Made by a program: the position numbers and the translations under genes. A stretch of 64,000 nucleotides of DNA, taken from NCBI GenBank assembly GCA_019454045.1, contig SKCR01033469.1, forward strand, positions 310,001 to 374,000, read 5' to 3'. Below, piece after piece: positions 1 through 12,542 of the stretch (position 1 is the stretch's first letter; each line of letters starts with the position of its first letter). The stretch is from Zanthoxylum bungeanum (lineage: Eukaryota; Streptophyta; Magnoliopsida; Sapindales; Rutaceae). The notes beneath the pieces were generated by a model, which was not told the origin of the DNA, did no database searches, and saw nothing but the letters and a program-made list of their open reading frames with translations.

Positions 1-720
1 TTACGGAGACGACCCAGTCATCCCAGTGAATACTTTTACATCGCCTATTTATATTTATTACAAGGAAAAGTCAATAAATCAAACAGCTGAACAAATGCCC
101 ATGTAGAATCGTTGAGCTCCGAACAACCTTCACTTCTAGTGTTATCTACCAATTTAACAACAAAACCTTTATAAACTGATGAAATGAATCACTATTCTTG
201 TAAAAACAGAAATAAAAACACCCAAAATAAAATTTGAACATAAAATAAACTTAAATAAAACAAGAGAACAACGAAAAAGAAAACAGGTTTCTTGAAGTTT
301 AGGATGCATTATGTCGAATTTTTGCAAGTCTATTAGGTTTAGTCATTTATGCATGTTAAATATGTATGCAAGTTATAAATGTAAGATATGTTTGCACGCA
401 AGTGTATCACGTCATGATTTGTATGATTACGCAGTGTAGGTTCATGTATATATGAAAGCCATGCATGTTATGAGTCAGTCTATATGTGCATGTTATGAGG
501 CCTATAGAGATGGTTGCTCTGTCTCCTGCCGGTCCCCAACCTCTCATGTCTGCTAGTACTGTAGTATAATGATAGATGTCATCCTCCTATTGGACCTGAG
601 TCTACTTGCAGTTGTTCCATTAAGCAAGTGTATTAAGGAAGATTATATCGCATGTCGACACGTGTCCCTGGATGCATGGCTAATACTGAACACCTACAGA
701 AAGGTATTAAGAGTTGTTTA
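1..720. other. Unclassified AT-rich sequence
   Basis: I recognise no gene, RNA or mobile-element domain here. The stretch around 300-500 repeats short ATGCATG/TATGCATG-like words, and 480-720 contains a CGACACGTGTCC word (one G-box core) near 655. No open frame of useful length is present. It is probably decayed repeat DNA, but I cannot assign a family. Confidence 0.5.
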
Positions 721-1185
721 AGCATGACCAATTTTTGACCGAGATAAATATTGTGATTCTCTGACCACTGAAGAGTGTTTATGAGGAAAATTTACTCTCT
801 ATTACTACTTAAATAGAATTTACAGAGATTACAAACTTTGTTACAAAAAACCTCATACTTCACTCTCTAAACACTCTTATTTGGAGCTTAAACTCTAAGC
901 TCTCTTACTTGGAGCTTATTCTTGGGGATGCTTGAACTCTCAAATGAAAGCTCAATTTATAGGCAATGACTTGCCTTTTAACTCAACACAATTAGTGGAA
1001 CGATTGCCATAATTGTCCACTAATTAAGTGGTTAGTGGTGGTTACACCAAAACCATTAATTGATTAATGATGGTTGTAACAGATTAATCATACAAGTTGG
1101 ATTCATATCAATTCTCCTCATCCAACTGAATCCTAAACGATTATCACCTGACAACTATCCCGGTCATGTTTCTGCACAGCTATAG
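721..1185 (-). repeat. LTR-like sequence, possibly the 3' LTR remnant of copia element K
   Basis: Read on the minus strand this has the look of an LTR: an AT-rich U3-like part (about 1160-965), a TATA-like word TATAAAT at 961-955, then a leader-like region rich in CTCTAAG/GAGCTT words. It lies just beyond solo LTR 1186-3226, where the 3' end of minus-strand element K would be expected. No LTR partner, PBS or target duplication could be seen, so both the LTR call and the link to K are inference. Confidence 0.3.
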
Positions 1186-3226
1186 TGTAGGACACAGAAA
1201 TTGGCGACGCTGTCCCAGGCTCGCGGCCCGGTCGGGAGTACGGAGTAGCTCGCGGGGGACTAAACCGGAGAATAAAGGAGTCGCCACCCATTGTGAACTA
1301 GGAAACGATTTAAGGCTGCACTCACCCCTCGCAAGGGTAGACCTCAAACCGTTGGGTTCGGAATGGTCCATTACTTATGCCACTTGTAATGAACGGATTT
1401 ATGCGATAATATAACCGAGTTTACGCAACATACATACGCAAGAATGACCTATATCTAAGTTTGCATACAACCTATATCTAAGTTTGCATACATATAAGTA
1501 GAACCTATATCTAAGTTTGCATGCATAAAAGTAAATCGACATAATGGTAAGCGCACAATTTCATAAACATATTAAATTGATAAATGAGGAAACATAAATA
1601 AATAGCAATTGTCTAAACCTAAACATTGAAGATATATAATTAAGCTCCTAATGTGAAAGAAATAACTAAATCATGCATGGAAATAACGTGCTATTTCTAA
1701 TGAACCATGGATAAACACAAGATTAGATAAAACAAAATATGTGCATTTCTCAAGTAGTACGTGGAATTGTATCCCAAGTTCAAACCGCACTACCGTCCAT
1801 TCGAATTCGGCTACTGAATTTATATTTGGGTTTCCATCCAATATACCACGAGAGATAGCACAAAATCATTATCCCACAACAATAACGTATATGAGCCAAC
1901 AATACGCATGCGAAGAAATACTAATAATTAAAAAGATCAACGAGAATAAATAAATGGGTGCCCTCGGGTCTTACCTTTTAAGTCGCCTCTTGGAAATGCG
2001 TTACGCGGCCGTCGGAAGGGTTAATGCTCCGCAACTCCTCCGGTTCACTGGTTCAATGCTTTCCTTCGTCGCCTCGCTGTTTTGGGCTGCTGTTTTCTCT
2101 GTTTTTGCTGCTGTTTCTGGTCGTTGTTTTTTGGTTACTGTTTGCGGTATTTAGGGGGTGTTTTGGATGACTGTTTTTGCGGTTTTTATGGGGTTTCAGG
2201 GGTGCAATTTGTGCGGTATTTAAGGTGTAGTTTGGGGCTGTTTGTGCGATATTTATGGTGCAATTTGGGGGATGGTTTTGTGGTAAATTGAGGGCTGTGT
2301 GGGGGACTGTTTTGCGGTAAATTGAGGGCTGTGTGGGGGACTTTTTTGCGGTAAATTGAGGGCTGTGTGGGCTGCAGTTTCACGACAATGCATGGGTTTT
2401 TTAGGGATGCAGTTCAGTGATTGAATGGGGCTGCAGTTAGAGGCTGTTTCAGTGATGAATGGGGCTGCAGTTAGAGGCTGTTTCAGTGATGAATGGGGCT
2501 GCAGTTAGGGCTGTATTTGTTGATGTTTGGCGTGAATTAGAGGGGCTGTTTTAGAGGTGTATTGGTGGCTGTTTTGGCGTGAATTAGGGTTGCTAGATAG
2601 GTGTGTTTCACGGCAATGGGGAAGCTCTTCTCTTGTCTTGGGCGTGAATGTGCTAGGGGTTAAGGGTTTATATCTCTTTTTATAGGAGTGGGCTAGAGTT
2701 TTCCTTGCATGGGAAGGAAAGAAATCATGCAATCATGGGAGGTATCTTTTGATTAGTGTGTTATAAGGAAAATATCTATTCAATTTAGGAAGGTGATTTA
2801 TTTAGTTTAGAAAATGGATTTAGGAGATTTGATTGATTTATTTAATTTAGGAAGGAGATTTGATTTGATTTATTTAATTTAGGCATGTAATTTATTTAAA
2901 TTAGGAAGGTGATCTGTTTGGATTTTAACATGTGTTTAATGTGTTGGATATTTTTTTGGATGGGATTTTGGGCTTGGGCGTGTGAGTTGACTCTTTGGTG
3001 GGCTTGGGCGTGTGGGTTGGTGTGGGTTGCGGGGGCTGAGTCTAACAGTTAAAACATAGATTAATCGAGAGAACCCGAGGCTAAACAAACGAATGAAATC
3101 GGACAAGGTATTGATTTTTTGAATTTTCCCTTCCGACGTCCGTTTCCCGCGACTTCCGCAACTTAAAGGGTAGTGCTTCCATACGAGGCTCATCATCGGG
3201 CCTTATGCAAAAATACAGTGCCTACA
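1186..3226. mobile_element. Solo LTR with TSD TATAG/TCTAG
   Basis: The segment begins TGTAGG and ends CCTACA, a six-base inverted terminal repeat of LTR type. It is flanked by TATAG (1181-1185) and TCTAG (3227-3231), a target duplication with one mismatch. No coding domain lies inside, and no second LTR follows, so it is a solo LTR of 2041 bp. On the minus strand a GGCGACTCC word near 1296-1286 recalls the Ogre/Tat primer-binding region, but this is only a hint of family. The interior has G/T-rich low-complexity repeats (about 2080-2620) and a TTAGGAAGGTGATTTATTTA-like array (2780-2930). It splits element K at its reverse-transcriptase start. Confidence 0.65.
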
Positions 3227-3231
3227 TCTAG

Positions 3232-4755
3232 CTTGTCCCGAGTGACCAATTTTGTTGACATGTTGGATGTGTCTCTGCACAACATAATTCACTGTGTCTC
3301 TGTATAATACTTTTATGCTGGAATTTTTCTTCACCCATGTATTCTCCAGTGCCTTCTTGTCTTGTGGGAAACACTCTGGCTCCCTGTCATCAGTAAGTAG
3401 AATATATTCAGATCCCGGATATCTGGTTGTCTTGCTCAGGTCTTCTTATTTGAGGTCCACTGGTTCCAGGAGGTCTATCATCATCCAAATCCGTGGATGA
3501 TCATGTAGCTTCTAGTGGAGCGGGTTGCAGCTCCCTCTGCTCAACACTTTCTTATGTAGTTTCCGATGAGTGGGTTGTGTCTCTCCTTGCTCAACATCAT
3601 CATCAGCCTCCTCTAGTTCTGCTTCTGAAATATCATGCACCTTATCTGTGGCCAATTGTGCTAGTTTTGGGTCTGGATTTCTATCGGCACTGAAATTGGA
3701 AGACATCTTGGGTTTTTCAATGTCTTCAATTGTCTGGTCTTCAAGAAACTATAAATCCTGACTTATGATGACCATGATTTCCTTTGGATCCCATAGTATG
3801 TATCTTAATTCTTCATCTCTATAGCCTAGGAATATACATGGAGTAGTCCTTGCATTGAGCTTCTGCTTGAGCTCTTTGGATACATGTGCAACGACTAAAT
3901 AGCCGAAAAGTGAGAGTATGATGGATTCTTACCATACCACACTTTCTCCGGAATCTCAAAATTCAACGTTACATATGGTGATCTGTTGATCAAGTAGTAG
4001 GCAGTATGAACAGATTCTCCCCAAAATGGCTTTGGCATCTTAGCCATACTGATCATGCTTCTGACTTTCTCTATAATGGTGCGGTTCATTCTTTCAACTA
4101 CACCATTATTATATGGGGTGTGTGGAACAGTTCTCTCATGTCGAATTTCTTGTCTCCTGCGGTAGGCATCGAACTCCCTGGAATTGCACTCGTCTTCATT
4201 GTCTATGCAGAGGCACTTCAATTTTTTCCCTGTTTCATTCTCTACCATGGCGTGGAATAGTTTGAAATTTCCAAGACCTGATCATTCGTCTTGAGGAAAG
4301 ACATTCATATTTTTCAAGAAATATCATCAATGAAAGTCAGAAAATATTTATTACCGCCTAATGAATCAGTCTCCGAGGGACCACACACAACAAAGTGTAC
4401 CAGAGTGAGGAACTCTGATCTTCTCTTAGAAGAGAAATTAAACGAGACTATGTGTTTCTTACCAAAGAAACAGTGGTTACAATGACCTTGTGCAATATCC
4501 TTAGTAAGCTTCTTCTTAGTCATGGTAGATAATACCCTCTCTCTCTCATGTGACCGAGTTTCTGGTTCCACAAATTTTGAGAATCCTCTTTTCAGCTACA
4601 TTGAGGCTTTCCGCACAAATCTTCACATGAGTCTTGTATAATGTGCCGCAAACATGTCATCAGACAACAACCATGACACATTTTATCATTCTCCATGTGC
4701 CATTTCTAAAGTGATTGAAATAGCCATGTTTGTCAAAGGTTATCCCCGAGAGTAC
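3232..4755 (-). pseudogene. Copia element K: GAG-pre-integrase, integrase and start of RT (decayed)
   Basis: This is Ty1/copia pol in minus-strand order: GAG-pre-integrase with the HHCC zinc region (about 4755-4430), integrase core (4420-3895, with VVERMNRTI and PFWGESVHTAYYLINR), the conserved TPCIFLGYRDEE block (about 3850-3815), the integrase spacer (3706-3512), then the first residues of RT (about 3490-3290). At least one frameshift (near 3895) and stops (near 3755 and 4675) break it. The coding sequence continues upstream at 13083, beyond the solo LTR that splits it, and downstream it stops at solo LTR 1186-3226. Most of RT and all of RNase H are absent. It is inactive. Confidence 0.85.
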
Positions 4756-6165
4756 TGTTGGGATATATGTCATAGAACTTCATGTAATTTAAACAAAATT
4801 ATTTGTTATTAAATAAAAGATGCATTTTTAATTTATCAAAATATTTGATTTAAATCGCATATTGTAAATTATCTTGTTTACCTTTGATTATTCATGTGCT
4901 TTCAGACTTAGTGTATGAGTGTTATACACAAGAGGATTTAAGTCAGAAATCAGTAATCTAAAATAGTCCATAGAGAGCAGATAAAGCGGGTACTTTGTTT
5001 GCGGTTTATCTATAGCTGCGGTCCATTCTATAATTATATGGCGATCTTGATCCGGGATCATCCATGTGGTGACATGAGAATGAAGACACCTTGTATGATG
5101 TGATCATATAGTACTGGACTCAGATGGAAATCAATTTCTTATAATATCCGTTAAATAAAGAAATTCATTTCAATCTAATATATGGTCATATATGGATTGA
5201 TTTGAATCCGGAGTGTACTGCAAACTCTTACATGGTAGGCTATGTCTTTTGATTTACAAAAGTGAGGTTGGTGTAGCAATCCCGACCACTAACTACTTAC
5301 TTTGAGGATATGGTTTGGTGTGTAGCTGTGGATATTTTACATAGATATGGAGTTCACTCCTTAAGGGTTGATTCGGTACTTAAACGATTAGAGTGCTCAA
5401 GTCTTTCTATTGTGAATAGAAAGATTAATATTCATAATAGCTATGAATAAATTGTTCATTAGAGAATCAATAGTACTTAAGGTAAAAATAATTAGAGGGG
5501 TATAACAGACAATATGACCCGACTTTAATAATGAGATACTTGTGAAAAGTCAATCTGTATATAATGATTATATCGATAAACATCGATATATTTCGGCATA
5601 TATTATCCATCTATGGCAAGGAGAGTGCTTCTTCGGGTTTTTAATAGAATAACTCGAAGTTAATAATTCAGAATATTTAATTAAAGAGTTTAATTAATAA
5701 TCAAGTATTATTGGAGCTCGAAACCGTAGGTCCATTCGGTCCCCGTGCTAGCTCGACATGCTGTAGAAAATTAATTATAATTGGATAGTCCAATTATATA
5801 CTCATATACATATATTATTATTAATGAGATTAATATTTTTTTTTCATACATGTAACTTTATATTATATTTAATATAAATATTTTATTTAATAAATGATCA
5901 TGAGATTGATTTTTTAATAAGTATATTAAATGGTTTGATATATCATTTATGGTGATTTAGAATTTTTCAAATATGATTTGTAAAAATTCAACAACTAATT
6001 AATGATATTACACCTTATTTTGACAATCAAACATTGTCATTATGCTGATAATTAATAATTTGGTTGTTGCAATAATTAGGTTTAGAAAATCTAGGGTGGC
6101 CGAATTTTGCTTGGAAAAGACTTAGGGTTTTTGTTCAATTTTTGACAGTTTTTTACCCTAAGTAT
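4756..6165. mobile_element. Solo LTR L1, left part
   Basis: Starts TGTTGGG directly after AGTAC (4751-4755). After removal of element A it continues at 12543 and ends TTCCTACA at 13082, followed by AGTTC (13083-13087), so the target duplication matches at 4 of 5 bases. Total length without element A is about 1950 bp. It carries no PBS-linked interior and no coding domain, so it is a solo LTR, probably copia by its TGTTGG start and its size. It interrupts element K between protease and GAG-pre-integrase, and K coding sequence resumes on both sides. Confidence 0.65.
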
Positions 6166-6891
6166 TGTACGGGCCAAATTTGGTCCAGTGGTAATTTCGT
6201 CACTTTGCTTCAGGCCCAATACTGAACGCACCCCAGACTCCCCAACATAAGACCCAGGCCCAAGCTTCTACCTCAAAAGGGAGTCCTAAGGTTTGAAGTA
6301 TATAGAGGCCAAGAGATTCACAAGCCCAGGCCCAGTGAAATACCACATGCCCAAACCATAATCGGGGCTCACCCCACGCCAGTCCGCATAATGCCCAGGC
6401 TCATAAACACCATTCATAACCCATCCGTTCCAGCCTACAACGGGCAAAACGCAGTAATTGCACCTCATGAAGTCGACCGTTATCATGATCCAACAGACGA
6501 GCAATCAAAGGGCAATAAAGACACACGTTACTGGAGCATGTATATATAGGAAACAGGGCTTCATGAGGTGGGGGAGACAACTTCTAACTCTCCAACATTC
6601 GACTCAGAGCCCCATCAACTCATAGCCTAAAGATATCCTCACCTTCATCACCAGCCACTCACCTCTCTCACAGGCAGCCTACGGAGATCAAGGTAATATC
6701 TGACCTTGTCTCTCCCTCTATAGCTTCCTTTACATCCATCACTGACTTAGGCGTCGGAGTGCCTACGGTATCCACCACACCGGTGGGTAGACCCTCCTCG
6801 CTCATCCTACCCTCTTTGTTTTGCAGGATCGCCAGTGCCCCTTATACGAAATCTCGATTATAGACGTCGGGTGTGAAAATCAGCGACTACA
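6166..6891 (+). repeat. Element A 5' LTR
   Basis: Starts TGTAC and ends CTACA; aligns along its length with 11814-12537. It contains the conserved segment GGCGTCGGAGTGCCTACGGT (from about 6750), also present in element C. GATCAAG|GTAATATC at 6693 and TTTGTTTTGCAG|GATC ending at 6826 read as a splice donor and acceptor about 134 bp apart. Confidence 0.85.
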
Positions 6892-6893
6892 AT

Positions 6894-6912
6894 TTGGCGC
6901 CCACCGTGGGGC
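6894..6912 (+). other. Element A primer-binding site
   Basis: TTTGGCGCCCACCGTGGGGC follows the LTR end after a two-base spacer. The same site occurs at 24441 in element C with two changes. Position and form are those of a tRNA primer-binding site of a Ty3/gypsy element. Confidence 0.75.
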
Positions 6913-6975
6913 CCTAGGGATTCATAGCATGCAAAGATCTCTCCATCTACGATCCTTCTAAACAGCCATACTCGT

Positions 6976-7080
6976 ATGGCGTCACGCAACAAGCAAACAC
7001 CAGATCTCATGATCACTTAATTAGCCATCCTCCAAGAACAATTACATACATTAGGATTGTCATCTGCCCATTTTTTTCAT
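6976..7080 (+). pseudogene. Element A gag start remnant
   Basis: ATGGCGTCACGCAACAAGCA and the following bases match the start of element C gag (from 24494). In-frame stops appear within about 15 codons, and the similarity fades after about 100 bases. This is a trace that ties A to the C family, with no coding capacity left. Confidence 0.6.
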
Positions 7081-7439
7081 TCTTAATGAGAAATCTATTT
7101 GCTCCAATCAACATATATGGACCATCATTTGAACCATTCTACACACTTCCTCCAGTCGACATGAGAATATCCTCATAATCCACATCATACCCAATCAAAC
7201 AAGAATTATTCTCTATAATTGACATCTATTCGAGACTGCTTGGGGCGGTTACCATCTATTCTAGATGGCATAGATAGAATGTCATTACCTTCAGACTACG
7301 TAAGAGGATTTCCATCTCCTCCAGGTGTCATGAAAGGTTACACGAAAGAAGTGCCATCAATTCTAGACTCCATTCGACCATAGTCTCATGGACCTACATC
7401 AGGAGCAAGGCGTCTCCATTCAATGGAACTATATTTCCT

Positions 7440-8250
7440 ACCATTTACCTCACGTGATGAAGTGACGTGTTTGGCATGAGGAGGATGTCCCAGTCGACGG
7501 TACCCGAATGAAGACTTGGCGTGGACATCCTGGTCAACATTACCAGGTATGTCTTGCACTTTTTAATAATTTCTCAGTCGACATTATAAAGGCATGGGAC
7601 TTATAATAGGTGTCATAGTTTGGGACTTGTTATGAATGTCACAGTCGATACTACACCATATAGCTTGATAATATTATGGGTGTCACAGTCGACATCAATA
7701 TGTGACTTGGGACTTGTGACAGATGTCCTAGTATGTATTACAGTTCATAATATGAGACTTACTATGGGTGTCCCAATCGACACTACAATTTACAACTAGG
7801 TAACTATTACAATTAGGCACAGTCGACATTTACAGTATCTAACTTAGTTAGAGATGTCCCACTCGACATAAGTGTATTGTTAAGGATGTCCCAATTGATA
7901 TTACCATGTGTAGCTTGCCACTTGCTAAAGATTCCACTCGACACTCCACATATGTAACTTGACACTTGTTTAAGATCTCATTCAACATGAGATAGAAGAA
8001 GTTCTAGCTAGTCTGAGACTTCACTCAATATGAGGAGGAATAGCTCTTATCTAGAGGCAAAGGTTTCAGTCGGCACGACATGAATATATGATTAGCAAAT
8101 GGCTGAAGATCTATTCAACACGTAGGTAGGCTGAGCTACCTAAGGTTTCGATCAACATTGCATGTCTACACATCATGAGGTTGTTCCAACTAACACTTGT
8201 GAAGATTCATCACGAGGTGAGTGTCCCACTTGACCCTGTGAAGATGTAGA
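7440..8250 (+). repeat. Degenerate GTCGAC-centred repeats in element A
   Basis: About ten degraded copies of a unit containing GATGTCCCAGTCGACATT-like words recur every 45-85 bases (for example near 7491, 7577, 7641, 7687, 7771, 7820, 7861, 7936). No coding sequence is visible. It looks like an eroded tandem array; related words recur throughout the A interior. Confidence 0.55.
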
Positions 8251-10790
8251 CTCAGCTTAAAGAGGATACTCCACTCGGATAAAGCTCTCTACCACGCGCT
8301 ACCTATGACCATGCACAGATCACTCAAAGACAGCCATCATGAACACCCATGTCGTCCCAACATACGGATCAACCCACTAACCGGTCCAAGCATACCAACC
8401 ACAGGAAAATCAGGCTCAGACATCAATCAGCAGGAGCTACGTATGTGGCCCAAGTGTGAATCAGCAAATTGGCCCAAGTATGAGCAAATTGTAAATCCTC
8501 ACGTGCATGTTAAAGGTGCACGTGACAAACAAAAAAATTTCAACAGATTTAGTCCAGAATAGGATCAAATCGTGATTTTTTGAAGAATATGATAAATATT
8601 TCGAAGAACTCAGAAGTCAATTCCATGTCAAGACAACTCAAATCGAGAACCGATCTGACTGAAAATACTAGCCACACAGAAGCCACCATGAAATCACTGA
8701 GAAATTTCTTCAGATCCATAAAGCTGAAGAACAGCTCAGTCGAATTCCTGTATTGATCATGAACCAAACATGAAGATTGCTTCCCCTGTGTCGATTGTTT
8801 CTCACGTGACACACAGGTCTTCAACAGGCCCAAATTGGCCTAAGTGCACCAAACTTAGTTTCCCTTCCAAAACAAGAACGGTCCACACTTCACTCACGGT
8901 GACAAAAAAGAAACACCACTTGAGTTAACTCGGTAATGGATCAAAACCCAGATTTGCCGATGACCTGGAAGAAGATTTCGATGAACAGGCAGGGGTCAAC
9001 GCGGGTCAAAGCCGGTCCAACTCCCAAATTCAAGCATCAAAACCATTCAAGTTAAAAAATCAAGAGGTTTTTGGGCATGGAATAGAGAATGGAAATCTCG
9101 ACTCTACACCTAAACTTTCACATAAAACAACAACTAAGAAGGTGGGGCCACTAGCATCTAATAAAGGAGCTGCATCCATGTCTGAAATCCATGTCTGAGA
9201 CTACATTTTAGTTGACAAAATCTCTTGCTAACCGATACAGGCAACGAGCAAGGCCTCACCTTATCAATTCTCCACTTATAATCTTTCTCGGCTCTTATAA
9301 TACGCCCAACTTCTCATTCTCAGTGATGGGCTTCAACTGCTGCATCAATCCCACATAGATACACCTAAATTTTCTCAGTCGACTGCTACGTGCTCTCAAG
9401 AAATGAAATTTTCAAACCCAAAGTCCCATCCGACCTTGTTTTGGCCTCTATATCAATTTTCTCAAATATCCCACAAGTGGCCAAAGTTCCAAGCTCTTTC
9501 AAAAATTGGGTTCTTGTATAAGCGCCACCAGGACGCATCGTATGACCATGGTGTGTTCCAACTTTGAGACTACTGTCGGGTCTTGTAGACTGGGTTAGAA
9601 GGACTTATGGCTTCATCGGGTTCATGCACAGGGAAATCCAAAAATTCTTGGGTATTTCGGCTCTCACGGGTTGCTATGTCTTGTGGTTATGGCTCTATTA
9701 TTGGGAGGCTCCTTCTAGTTGCCCTTACATGGTATGGTTGAGCTGGGTTTTTAGCTTGGGCCTCTGTTTTAGGCCTTAGAACCTCTCGGTAATATCAAGC
9801 TAATCTGCTTGGGCCGTCTTTGCCTCTTGAGTGAGACTACTGGCGGAGACCCACCATGAGCGAGACTACAAGCTGGCCAAGAAGGATCTATAAAAGAAGC
9901 TCATTAACACAACGAGCCAAAAACACATGGCAGTTAGAGGATTGCATGCTACCCCATATTCAAAATACCCTCCAATCTCCATCAAGCTTCACGTGGCTGT
10001 TGAAGAAATATTCACTCGACAAAAGACACATAAAGTTAAGATAAAGTGAGGCCAATGCTGGAAAAGTTGAATGAAAAAAAAATTGAATAGCCCTAATAAT
10101 GGTGCCCACTCGATAAAACCACATATGCAGATCTCACGAACAGAGTCGTTTGGGATCCAATGGGAGGTTGCCGAGATAGTACATGTGAAAAGCGACCCCG
10201 AAAGAAGGAGCCCGCTCACACGATATGTTCAGAATTAAGAAAGACTCAAAATATGAGCTACCAAAATGATCCATATATAAATATATGACTAAGTAGTCTC
10301 TAAAAATCTCAGACGATGTGGACGTCTATTATGAACAATATCCCCACCAAATGACAGTATCTCAGAAATCCAGCCCAATCGACACAATGATCATGTTTTT
10401 ACAAGAATAACTCCTCTAAGCTTGGATGAAATAACATGGCTATGTTGCAGGCTTCCGACTGCCCGGAGGACATTATCCCCATACCACAGATACAAAAATT
10501 CTCCCTTTACCGCTAATACAACCTGTTATAAAATGATTGGGACCCGTTCGACACTACAAGACTTTCCTATTTTGAGGGATCAACAGACGACAAGTACAAA
10601 AGGAATAGTGTACATATTTCTTCCATTGGGCGAATTACTGGGTAAGTCCAAACATATAACCCAATTCACAGAAGTTGCTGATACGGGAAGGTCAACTGGC
10701 TCACTCAACGAAGTCTTCAGGCAACAGATAATAAGGCACTTGCCCTTCGTCGCTTTCATGATTCATGTACACAAAATTTACGGGTAATGT
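8251..10790. other. Element A interior, non-coding
   Basis: No retroelement protein domain is readable in any frame. Scattered CAGTCGACT/CACTCGAC words continue (for example near 9377, 10013, 10374, 10546). 9560-9850 is richer in G and T than its surroundings and has a longer open frame, but nothing in it resembles a known protein. The open frame at 10422-10787 is likewise unrecognised and is probably chance. Confidence 0.5.
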
Positions 10791-10944
10791 CATACGACTG
10801 TGTCAAGACCTGGACCCTCATTTGGTCCAAAAGACATGCAAACTCCATTTGGGCCCTCTTCAGGACCATTAGGCTGAAGATTTTCCTGGCCTCATCAACT
10901 CCAGTGGATGGGAACACTCCCCAATTGGCTCGTGATGGAGTCAA

Positions 10945-11690
10945 GTGAAGTTAATTGACCTTCTCCTGGTCCAAACGACATATAGACTCGGTTTGGTCCC
11001 TCTTCGATACCAACGAGTGTATATCTTCCTGGCCTCATCAAGCCCAGTCGACCGGGGACATCCCCCACGAACTCATATCGAGTCAACTTGTGGACATAGT
11101 TTACACATGTCGTATGACTTATATCTTCCTGGACTCATCAAGTCCACCCGACCGGGGACATCCCTCACGGACTCATATCGAGTCAAGTTGTAGACATGGA
11201 TTACACATGTCGTATGACTTATATCTTCCTGGACTCATCAAGTCCAGTCGACCGGGGACATCCCCCACGGACTCATGACGATTCAAGTTGTAGACATGGA
11301 TACACATGTCGTATGAATTATATCTTGAATCTTCATCTAGATCAGTCGACATGGGACATCCCCCATGGACTCATATCGAGTCAACTTGTAGACATGGTTT
11401 ACACATGTCGTATGAGTTATATCCTGAATCTTCATCTAGATCAGTCGATCGGGGACATCCCTTATGGACTCATATCGAGTCAACTTGTAGACATGATTTA
11501 CACATGTCGTATGAATTATATCCTGAATCTTCATCTAGATCAGTCGACCGGGGACATCCCCCATGGACTCATGTCTAATCAAGTTGTAGACATGGAATAC
11601 ACATGTCGTATGACCTATAACCTAACTTTCATCTGGTCCAATCGATTGGGCACTTCCCCAATGGATCTAATAGAGTCAAGTTCATAACTT
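10945..11690 (+). repeat. 99-100 bp tandem repeat array in element A
   Basis: The word ACACATGTCGTATGA recurs at 11103, 11203, 11302, 11401, 11500 and 11599, a period of 99-100 bp, with weaker units before (from about 10800) and after. Each unit also holds AGTCGACCGGGGACATCCC and ACTCATATCGAGTCAA. Units divide into two types: early ones with CTTCCTGGACTCATCAAGTC, later ones with CTTCATCTAGATCAGTC. Because 99 is a multiple of three, several frames stay open across the array; these are repeat translations rather than genes. Confidence 0.9.
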
Positions 11691-11813
11691 GACATTCGTT
11701 TGGCAGCATCAATGCTCGAGTACACCTACATACTATGGCCTCGTCCCAGGCGACGCACGCGTCAAGTACTCTCCAAGCCAATGACTCCTTGACTTAGAGA
11801 GTATGGGACAAAC

Positions 11814-12537
11814 TATACGAGCCAAATTTGGTCCAGGGGTAATTTCGTCACTTTGCTTCAGGCCCAATACTGAACGCACCCCAGACTCCCCAACATAAGA
11901 CCCAGGCCCAAGCTTCTACCTCAAAAGGGAGTCCCAAGGTTTGAAGTATATAGAGGCCCAGAGATTCACAAGCCCTGGCCCAGTGAAATACCACGTGCCC
12001 AAACCATAATCGGGGCTCACCCCACGCCAGTCCGTATAACGCCCAGGCTCATAAACACCATTCATAACCCATCCGTTCCAGCCTACAATGGGCAAAATGC
12101 AGTAATTGTACCTCATGAAGTCGACCGTTATCATGATCCAACAGACGAGCAATCAAAGGGCAATAAAGACACACGTTACTGGAGCATGTATATATAGGAA
12201 ACATGGCTTCATGAGGTGGGGGAGACAACTTCTAACTCTCCAACATTCGACTCAGAGCCCCATCAACTCTTAGCCTAAAGATATCCTCACCTTCATCACC
12301 AGCCACTCACCGCTCTCACAGGCAGCCTACGGAGATCAAGGTAATATCTGACCTTGTCTCTCGCTCTACAGCTTCCTTTACATCCATCACTGACTTGGGC
12401 GTCGGAGTGCCTACGGTATCCACCACACCGGTGGGTAGACCCTCCTCGCTCATCCTACCCTCTTTGTTTTGCAGGATCGCCAGTGCCCCTTCTACGAAAT
12501 CTCGATTGTAGACGTCGGGTGAAAATCAGCGACTACA
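11814..12537 (+). repeat. Element A 3' LTR
   Basis: Aligns with the 5' LTR; begins TATACGAGCC (its first G is changed to A) and ends CGACTACA, followed by TSD AGTAT at 12538-12542. The LTR intron-like signals recur here, donor at 12341 and acceptor ending at 12474. Confidence 0.85.
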
Positions 12538-12542
12538 AGTAT

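Larger units (their letters stand above)
6166..12537 (+). mobile_element. Element A: complete non-autonomous Tat-like LTR retrotransposon
   Basis: Two LTRs (6166-6891 and 11814-12537) enclose an interior of about 4.9 kb, with a perfect target duplication AGTAT at 6161-6165 and 12538-12542. The PBS follows the left LTR. The LTRs resemble that of element C (23779-24439), and the first interior bases match the start of C gag, so A is a relative of that Ty3/gypsy family. No protease, RT, RNase H or integrase can be read in any frame. The LTRs differ by only about 20 scattered bases over 725 by eye, so the element moved while already lacking its own proteins and must have used enzymes supplied in trans. 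It splits solo LTR L1. Confidence 0.88.

Noticed and set aside
1166..1414. Open frames on both strands at the start of solo LTR 1186-3226
   Set aside because: They lie in LTR sequence with no protein resemblance and cross the LTR border.
6121..6140. Telomere-like TTAGGGTTT
   Set aside because: A single word, not an array.
10422..10787. 121-codon open frame in element A
   Set aside because: No domain, and it lies in a repeat-derived interior that has no other coding sign.
10945..11687. Overlapping open frames of 80-160 codons in several frames
   Set aside because: They are translations of the 99-100 bp tandem array; the unit length is a multiple of three, so frames stay open without coding.
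10945..11690. CRISPR-like array
   Set aside because: Repeats of 99-100 bp without spacers, in a plant retroelement; an ordinary tandem repeat.
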